From an uncultured Campylobacter sp. (GTDB lineage: Bacteria; Campylobacterota; Campylobacteria; Campylobacterales; Campylobacteraceae): a DNA stretch of 9,146 nt. A program made the translations under genes and the position numbers. Location of the stretch: the NCBI RefSeq assembly GCF_938045205.1, contig NZ_CALIMY010000119.1, positions 1 to 9,146 on the forward strand. The letters run 5' to 3'. Of this stretch, positions 5,466 through 9,146 are shown one piece after another. A model generated the notes under the pieces. The model was given only the letters and a program-made list of their open reading frames with translations, made no database searches and was not told the DNA's origin. Position 1 is the first letter of the stretch. Each line of letters opens with the position of its first letter.

Positions 5466-6486
5466 CTATCTGCCGCGCAGAGTAACGCTGGGTAATCAGC
5501 TGCCAATTTTCCGCCATCCTCGCCGCAATGATAGACAGCTTGAAAGCTCTGCCGCCATAAGCGTATTTTTCGCTTTCGTCGCCGATTTTTTCTATAGCCC
5601 CGAATTCGCTCACCATATACTCGTATAGCTCCTCATCGCTGCCGCTGAAATTTTCTAAATATATCGTCTCGGCGATAGTCTCGGAATTTTTGGGCAGATC
5701 GCCTGCGCATTCTGACTCCTGCTCTTCATTTTCTTCGTCCCAGGCGGCTTTTCTAGCTTCAAAAGTTTTAAAATCCACCAGCGGATTAACGCCCTTTTTT
5801 ACAAATTCAAAAAAGGCAGAAATATCGATCTGATGCTCATCTTCGCAAATTCCGTCCTTAAACATCAGCTCGCAATCTTCAAAAAATTCCCAACCATCAA
5901 GCGCGCCCAGGTAGCTTCGACCGATCCGTCCATCTAGGACATAGACGCATTCGCTAGCGCTATGATTAGGCATTGCGTGGTCGTTTGAGACGATATACGG
6001 CGCTTGCGTTTTTCCAAAAACCTGCAACATCCCGTCGTTGTATTCGCCGCTTATGCCCCAAAGCGCCGTTAGATTGCCACCGATTGCGATAACGCCGTCC
6101 TGCGAATGCAGATAATCACACGCCGTATCTTTGGCGACTTGTAAAAACAGATAATCATCATCGATGATATCGCCGCTGATAAATAAATTTCCGTTAACAA
6201 ACATCGCTCGTGCGTTATTTTTGCCGCCCACTTCGTTAAATTTATCCTTAAGCCAAGCGGAATTTATCGTGCCTCCCGACAGGCTAAGATCGCCGTCAAA
6301 CACCAGCACGCAGGAACTGCTATCCAAATGTAAATTTGAGCCGAATTTTTTCTCAAATTCATCATAAGGCAGTATAAAAACGGGTGGAATTTTCATCGCA
6401 AAAGAGCTACGACTTTCGTATCGCTTTGCTTGTGATTTAACGATCTGCTCGCAATTTTGCAGAAAATTTTTGATCTGGTTTTTCAT
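5419..6486 (-). CDS. Unknown protein with repeated beta-strand motifs; probably frameshifted near its 3' end
   Basis: A 355-residue protein I do not recognise. It has no signal peptide or membrane segment and is acidic, so probably cytoplasmic. The N-terminal half has repeated hydrophobic strand plus turn units: CVLVFDGDLSL (59-69), AMFVNGNLFIS (94-104), GVIAIGGNLTA (131-141) and MLQVFGK (153-159). This is suggestive of a small beta-helix or stacked sheet, loosely like polymer-forming proteins, but I do not claim the family. A Glu-rich linker (250-260) leads to a helical C-terminal part with WQLITQRYSARQIDDLCK. The last ten residues (NHHQKRDEFG) look unlike the rest and arise where a one-base shift in a five-A run would join the following frame. 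The start is well supported by AAGGAG six bases before the ATG. If repaired across both lesions the product would be about 443 residues. Confidence 0.7.
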   Translation of the reverse strand: MKNQIKNFLQNCEQIVKSQAKRYESRSSFAMKIPPVFILPYDEFEKKFGSNLHLDSSSCVLVFDGDLSLSGGTINSAWLKDKFNEVGGKNNARAMFVNGNLFISGDIIDDDYLFLQVAKDTACDYLHSQDGVIAIGGNLTALWGISGEYNDGMLQVFGKTQAPYIVSNDHAMPNHSASECVYVLDGRIGRSYLGALDGWEFFEDCELMFKDGICEDEHQIDISAFFEFVKKGVNPLVDFKTFEARKAAWDEENEEQESECAGDLPKNSETIAETIYLENFSGSDEELYEYMVSEFGAIEKIGDESEKYAYGGRAFKLSIIAARMAENWQLITQRYSARQIDDLCKNHHQKRDEFG

Positions 6487-6492
6487 TTTTAT

Positions 6493-6498
6493 CTCCTT
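6493..6498 (-). promoter_or_regulatory. Strong ribosome binding site of the unknown gene
   Basis: The minus strand reads AAGGAGATAAAAATG. This near-ideal site six bases from the ATG shows that the gene was built to be translated well and fixes its start at 6486. A possible TATATG -10 box at 6531-6536 is the best promoter candidate, but it is weak. Confidence 0.7.
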
Positions 6499-6615
6499 TT
6501 AAATTTGCTATTTACGGCGGGGGTTCCCGTCATATAGCCTGCAGAATAAAAATTTTGCCAAATTTCGAAAAAGCACTCGCGAGACGAGCCGCCCAAATAA
6601 AATAAAGGCGAAGTA

Positions 6616-6714
6616 TTTTTGTTCTAGACGAGGCGGATTTAAATTTTACGACGGGAGCTACCTCGTCGGTAGTGACCGAGTAAAATTTAAATCCAACGAA
6701 GTATAGGACAAAAA
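6616..6714. repeat. Long imperfect inverted repeat (about 99 bp) with a perfect 15-bp inner stem
   Basis: GGATTTAAATTTTAC (6635-6649) is the exact reverse complement of GTAAAATTTAAATCC (6680-6694). The stem extends outward with mismatches to TTTTTGT (6616-6622) paired with ACAAAAA (6708-6714). Within the 30-base loop a second hairpin CTACC-TCGTC-GGTAG (6658-6672) forms. An 8-bp direct repeat CGAAGTAT lies at 6609-6616 and 6697-6704. The element begins 16 bp past the pepD stop and could end pepD transcription, but it is far longer than a normal terminator. It could be a structured RNA or a small MITE-like or palindromic intergenic element. No coding region overlaps it. Confidence 0.8.
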
Positions 6715-6729
6715 GACAAGCCGCTAAAT

Positions 6730-8007
6730 TTATTGCAGTCTAGCGACTATGTTTCTCACTACTTCCGCCATCATCTCCACCGACGCTATCTCGCAGTGCT
6801 CGTTTACGGAGTGAGGCGAGTGGATATTTGGACCTATGGAGCAGGCTTGCAGCTCGGGCTGTTTTGCGACCAGTACGCCACACTCAAGGCCTGCGTGCAC
6901 GGCGGCAAATTTAGCCTGCGGTTTTTGTTTTTGCAACTCCTCAAGCACCATATGCGCAAAGTCGCTGATGCACGGTGCCCAGTTCGCCGAGCGATCGGCT
7001 ACTCTCACATCAAAACCCAGCGCGCTAGCCAGCGTGCTAGTCTCAAAGCCTAGATTTTCGAGCCCCTCTCGCTTCATAGCGCGTCCGAAAAAGTCAAACT
7101 CGATCACATCGCCCTTCTGCTTAACGGTCGAGAGATTTATGCTTTCATTTACCATGCCAAGCTGCGTGTCGTAGCTGCGCACGCCCTGGGCAAATGAGTT
7201 AATTAGCGCCAAAATTTTACCGCTATTTACCAGCACGTCCGCTTCGCCTTCGCCGAGGCTTTTCACCCACGCCAGGCCGCGCTGCGCCGGCTCATGCGCA
7301 CATAGCGCCTTGCACACGGCGTTTGCGGGGATCGAGTTGCTCCTCTCGCCAAAATCTAGGCTGATTAGCTCGCAGCCCTCCTCGGCTAGGAATTTCGCCA
7401 GCAGCTTCGTCGCGTTTGGGATATTTTTGTGTATCTCGTTGCCCGAGTGCCCGCCGCTAAGCCCCGTGACGCCGATCTCGTAAATTTTACCGCTCTTTTT
7501 AACGGTCTGCGCGCCGATTTTTGCGCTTACGTTTATGCCGCCCGCGCAGCCCAGCGTCACGCGGTCATCCTCTTCGCTGTCTAAATTTAGTAGATTTGGC
7601 GATAAAATTTTACCCTTAAAGGCATTTGCGCCCACGAGCCCGACCTCTTCGTCGTTGGTAAATAAGCACTCTAAATTCGCAAACTCCCGCATCGCGCCCA
7701 TCATCATCGCCACACCGATACCATCATCAGCGCCCAAGCTCGAGTTTTTGGCTCTTAAGATACCGTCCTCTTCGATCAGCTCCAAATGCGGCGCCGCGCC
7801 CACACAGACCATGTCATAGTGGCTTTGCAGGCAAATTTTAGGCTCGCCCTTTACGGCGTGGATATTGCCAGCCTCATCGACGTTTACGTTAAAGCCCAGG
7901 CAGCGCGCAAAATCTGCCAAAAACTCCCTCATCTGCTCCGTTTCGCAGCTGCAGTGAGGAATTTCGCACAGCCTCTTAAAATCGTTCATAACCTCGTTTT
8001 TTTGCAT
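6730..8007 (-). CDS. pepD: Aminoacyl-histidine dipeptidase (peptidase family M20C, PepD-like)
   Basis: A cytoplasmic metallopeptidase that splits dipeptides such as Xaa-His, freeing amino acids, which campylobacters use as main carbon sources. It has 425 residues, somewhat shorter than E. coli PepD (about 485). The metal-site motifs are complete: CLQSHYDMV (59-67; His63 ligand, Asp65 catalytic), SLGADDGIG (90-98; bridging Asp94), FTNDEEVG (116-123; Glu120 and Glu121), NLDSEED (141-147; Asp143) and GPNIHSPHSVNEH (392-404; probable ligand His399). GLSGGHSGNEIHK (182-194) is the conserved start of the lid domain. The start has AAGGAG five bases before the ATG and a TATAAT box just upstream, so it is probably a single-gene unit. 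No lesion is seen. Another M20 peptidase is the only alternative, and the NLDSEED and GGHSG motifs favour PepD. Confidence 0.94.
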   Translation of the reverse strand: MQKNEVMNDFKRLCEIPHCSCETEQMREFLADFARCLGFNVNVDEAGNIHAVKGEPKICLQSHYDMVCVGAAPHLELIEEDGILRAKNSSLGADDGIGVAMMMGAMREFANLECLFTNDEEVGLVGANAFKGKILSPNLLNLDSEEDDRVTLGCAGGINVSAKIGAQTVKKSGKIYEIGVTGLSGGHSGNEIHKNIPNATKLLAKFLAEEGCELISLDFGERSNSIPANAVCKALCAHEPAQRGLAWVKSLGEGEADVLVNSGKILALINSFAQGVRSYDTQLGMVNESINLSTVKQKGDVIEFDFFGRAMKREGLENLGFETSTLASALGFDVRVADRSANWAPCISDFAHMVLEELQKQKPQAKFAAVHAGLECGVLVAKQPELQACSIGPNIHSPHSVNEHCEIASVEMMAEVVRNIVARLQ

Positions 8008-8285
8008 GTTTGCTCCTTTTGAATTTATTATATCCGCGCGTTATTGCGACACGCCCGTTGAATTTAAAAGCAACCGCACTCGCTTAAGCGCTTGCGAAAT
8101 TCTGCTAAATTTAAACGCGACCGTGCCGACATAGCGCTTCCGCAAAATACGCGCAGAATTTAAATCGCGCTAGCTTACGCTGCAGGCAAGCCGCGCAAAA
8201 TGAAATTTTATGCAAAGTCGCATGAATTTTACCGAAATTTAGCAAGAATTTATTTAAAATTTAGTCAGAATTTTGCCGGGGATCT
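8008..8285. other. Intergenic region between merP-like and pepD
   Basis: No credible coding region or RNA gene was found. Apart from the pepD -10 box, it holds a perfect palindrome CGCTTAAGCG (8081-8090) and three related words beginning AATTTAAA and followed by a GC-rich segment at 8061-8079, 8108-8126 and 8157-8170, spaced 47 and 49 bp apart. The first two copies agree at 15 of 19 bases. The part nearest the merP-like stop (8200-8280) is A/T rich with no clear terminator. Confidence 0.4.
8027..8032 (-). promoter_or_regulatory. -10 box of the pepD promoter
   Basis: A perfect TATAAT on the minus strand, which would start transcription near 8020 and leave a leader of about 13 bases containing AAGGAG (8013-8018). 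No good -35 box is visible 16-18 bp upstream, which is common for Campylobacter sigma-70 promoters. Confidence 0.55.
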
Positions 8286-8546
8286 TTATTTTACGATTAC
8301 GCCTTCATAGCCCGTTTTAGCGATCGCCTCAAGCATCGCGGTCTCGTTTGCATCATCCTTTGCCGCGACGGTCGCGGTTTTGCTCTGCTGTGAAACCTTC
8401 GCGCTTATCACGCCTGGTGTTTGCAAAAGCGCCTTTCGCACGATCGCGGTGCAGAGCGGGCAGTGGATTTTTTCCACGTAAATTTTAACCTCTTTGTCGG
8501 CAAAAAGCGCTGTAAATCCAAGCATCAAAAACAAAATTTTACGCAT
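8286..8546 (-). CDS. MerP-like periplasmic heavy-metal-binding protein (HMA domain)
   Basis: A small exported metal-binding protein of 86 residues, the usual size for MerP. Residues 1-16 (MRKILFLMLGFTALFA) are a signal peptide. The remainder is a heavy-metal-associated domain whose metal site is IHCPLC, with Cys29 and Cys32, followed by the typical helix and TPGVISAKV strand. In MerP the motif is usually MTC-x2-C; here the Met-Thr is Ile-His, so metal preference may differ. Its ATG overlaps the stop of the MerT-like gene by 8 bp (ATGCGTAA) and a perfect AGGAGG lies five bases before it. It should capture a metal ion in the periplasm and pass it to the MerT-like partner. Copper chaperone-like proteins share the fold; the signal peptide and MerT neighbour favour a MerP role. 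Confidence 0.85.
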   Translation of the reverse strand: MRKILFLMLGFTALFADKEVKIYVEKIHCPLCTAIVRKALLQTPGVISAKVSQQSKTATVAAKDDANETAMLEAIAKTGYEGVIVK

Positions 8547-8940
8547 AAAGCCCTCCTAAAATTTCGGGATATGTAAGCATAAAGGCAAGCAAGGCTCCTA
8601 AGAGCGCGTAGATCAGAATCCATTTTTTGCGCCCGCTTTGCAGCGAGCATGCGCGCGGCTTTTTGAAAAAGAAAAATGCAGAAAGCGCGAAGCAAAAAAG
8701 CGCTAACGCAGAAAGCGGCGCACGGTAACCTTCCAGCGCCTCTGCGCCTGAAAAAATGGAAAAGCTCGCGCCGAAAATCAAAAATAAAAGCGCGGGCAGG
8801 CAACAAAACGTCGCGGCAATCGCGCTAAAAATCGCGGCAAATATCAGCCACAGACTGCGCGCGCCGAAGCAATTTTTGCTAAAATTTTTTCGGTTTTGCG
8901 CCGAGGTTTCTTGCGCGGGATTTTCTAGTTCGGTTTTCAA
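8539..8940 (-). CDS. MerT-like inner-membrane metal transporter
   Basis: A 133-residue protein with three membrane helices at about 28-60, 74-93 and 106-124, as in MerT, which moves metal (mercury in the classical case) from MerP into the cytoplasm. The first helix holds the hallmark vicinal cysteine pair in FCCLPALLFL (Cys46, Cys47), and ALEGYRAPL (68-76) matches the MerT LEPYRP region. The cytoplasmic loop has one cysteine (Cys98), where mercury MerT proteins usually have two. There is no ATG before Met121, so translation must start at a rare codon; TTG at 8938-8940 has AAGG six bases upstream. It is coupled to the MerP-like gene. No merA or merR is visible, so the metal may not be mercury. 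Upstream control is only weakly visible. Confidence 0.82.
   Translation of the reverse strand: MKTELENPAQETSAQNRKNFSKNCFGARSLWLIFAAIFSAIAATFCCLPALLFLIFGASFSIFSGAEALEGYRAPLSALALFCFALSAFFFFKKPRACSLQSGRKKWILIYALLGALLAFMLTYPEILGGLYA
8552..8557 (-). promoter_or_regulatory. Ribosome binding site of the merP-like gene, inside the merT-like gene
   Basis: A perfect AGGAGG on the minus strand, five bases before the ATG, encoded by the codons for Leu-Gly-Gly near the end of the MerT-like protein. With the weaker site and TTG start of the upstream gene, this predicts more MerP-like than MerT-like protein. Confidence 0.8.
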
Positions 8941-8952
8941 ATTTTGCCTTTA

Positions 8953-8965
8953 AGTATAATCTTAA
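8953..8965 (-). promoter_or_regulatory. Weak candidate -10 region for the merT-merP-like pair
   Basis: The minus strand reads TAAGATTATACT. TAAGAT (8960-8965) would allow a leader of about 13 bases that includes the AAGG site; TATACT (8953-8958) is a better box but would leave only about 6 bases before the TTG. No good -35 box was found. Confidence 0.3.
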
Positions 8966-9080
8966 ATAATCTTGTCGCACCCTCGTCGGCTTTAGGCGTG
9001 GAATTTTATCTGCAAATTTTACCGCTACCAAATTTCGCACAGAGTGGCAAAGAGGCGAAATTTTAAATTCCGCAAGCCGT

Positions 9081-9142
9081 AAATTTTAAAATTTCGCGCC
9101 GAAAAATTTTAAAATTTTGCTCGCTTTAAAATTTCAAAATTT
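9081..9142. repeat. Cluster of A/T palindromes
   Basis: AAATTTTAAAATTT (9081-9094) and AAAATTTTAAAATTTT (9103-9118) are perfect palindromes of 14 and 16 bp, followed by a related TTTAAAATTTCAAAATTT (9125-9142). The surrounding 8941-9146 stretch shows no credible gene on either strand. The same 12-bp core recurs near 5010-5022. Confidence 0.7.
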
Positions 9143-9146
9143 CGCT

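Noticed and set aside
6516..6533. Small hairpin with a GGGGG tract before the unknown gene, considered as a phase-variable poly-G
   Set aside because: Only five G residues and outside the coding frame; Campylobacter phase-variable tracts are usually eight or more.
6733..8022. Several plus-strand frames of 78-112 codons
   Set aside because: All are antisense to pepD, which carries every expected metal-site motif.
8525..8806. Minus-strand frame of 93 codons, Arg- and Phe-rich
   Set aside because: Same strand but different frame within the MerT-like gene; the MerT frame has the CC motif, three membrane helices and coupling to merP.
8756..8953. Plus-strand frame of 65 codons
   Set aside because: Antisense to the MerT-like N-terminus; no ribosome site and no recognisable domain.

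Overview
The window looks like a core chromosomal segment of a Campylobacter from the higher-GC, mostly oral group (C. gracilis, C. showae, C. rectus or C. curvus type). The grounds are a PEB4-type surface-antigen chaperone next to class II fructose-bisphosphate aldolase and endonuclease III, an order I remember from C. jejuni (the Cj0595-Cj0599 region), together with fairly GC-balanced coding DNA and intergenic DNA full of AAATTT words. The species call is an inference and was not tested by alignment.

Region 1 (31-4219, minus strand) is a compact operon read from a TATAAT promoter at about 4250. Its order is a periplasmic parvulin/SurA-like chaperone (PEB4/Cbf2), class II aldolase (fba), a MotA/TolQ/ExbB-like membrane protein with a long cytoplasmic helical tail, and a MotB/OmpA-like protein with a long periplasmic coiled coil. 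The junctions are 14 bp, 1 bp and a 14-bp overlap. The last two genes have the hallmarks of an ion-driven stator-type motor of unknown purpose. They resemble in outline the ZorA/ZorB pair of Zorya defence systems, but they sit in a housekeeping locus.

Region 2 (4220-4960) is a divergent promoter region with a TTGTTAACAA palindrome, followed by nth (endonuclease III) on the plus strand. Region 3 (5154-6486, minus strand) is an unrecognised gene. Its 3' end appears broken twice: by a likely 1-base frameshift in a short A run, and then by an in-frame amber codon followed by 22 more sensible codons. Region 4 (6487-6729) holds a long imperfect hairpin with a perfect 15-bp inner stem, 16 bp past the end of pepD.

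Region 5 (6730-8007, minus strand) is pepD, an M20C aminoacyl-histidine dipeptidase, with its own TATAAT box. Region 6 (8286-8940, minus strand) is a translationally coupled merT-merP-like metal transport pair with no merA or merR visible. The right end (8941-9146) is non-coding as far as I can see and carries several perfect A/T palindromes.

The genes do not form one pathway. The window mixes envelope biogenesis (PEB4, the motor-like pair), gluconeogenesis (fba), DNA repair (nth), peptide use (pepD) and metal handling (merTP-like). No tRNA, rRNA, CRISPR array or recognisable transposase was seen.
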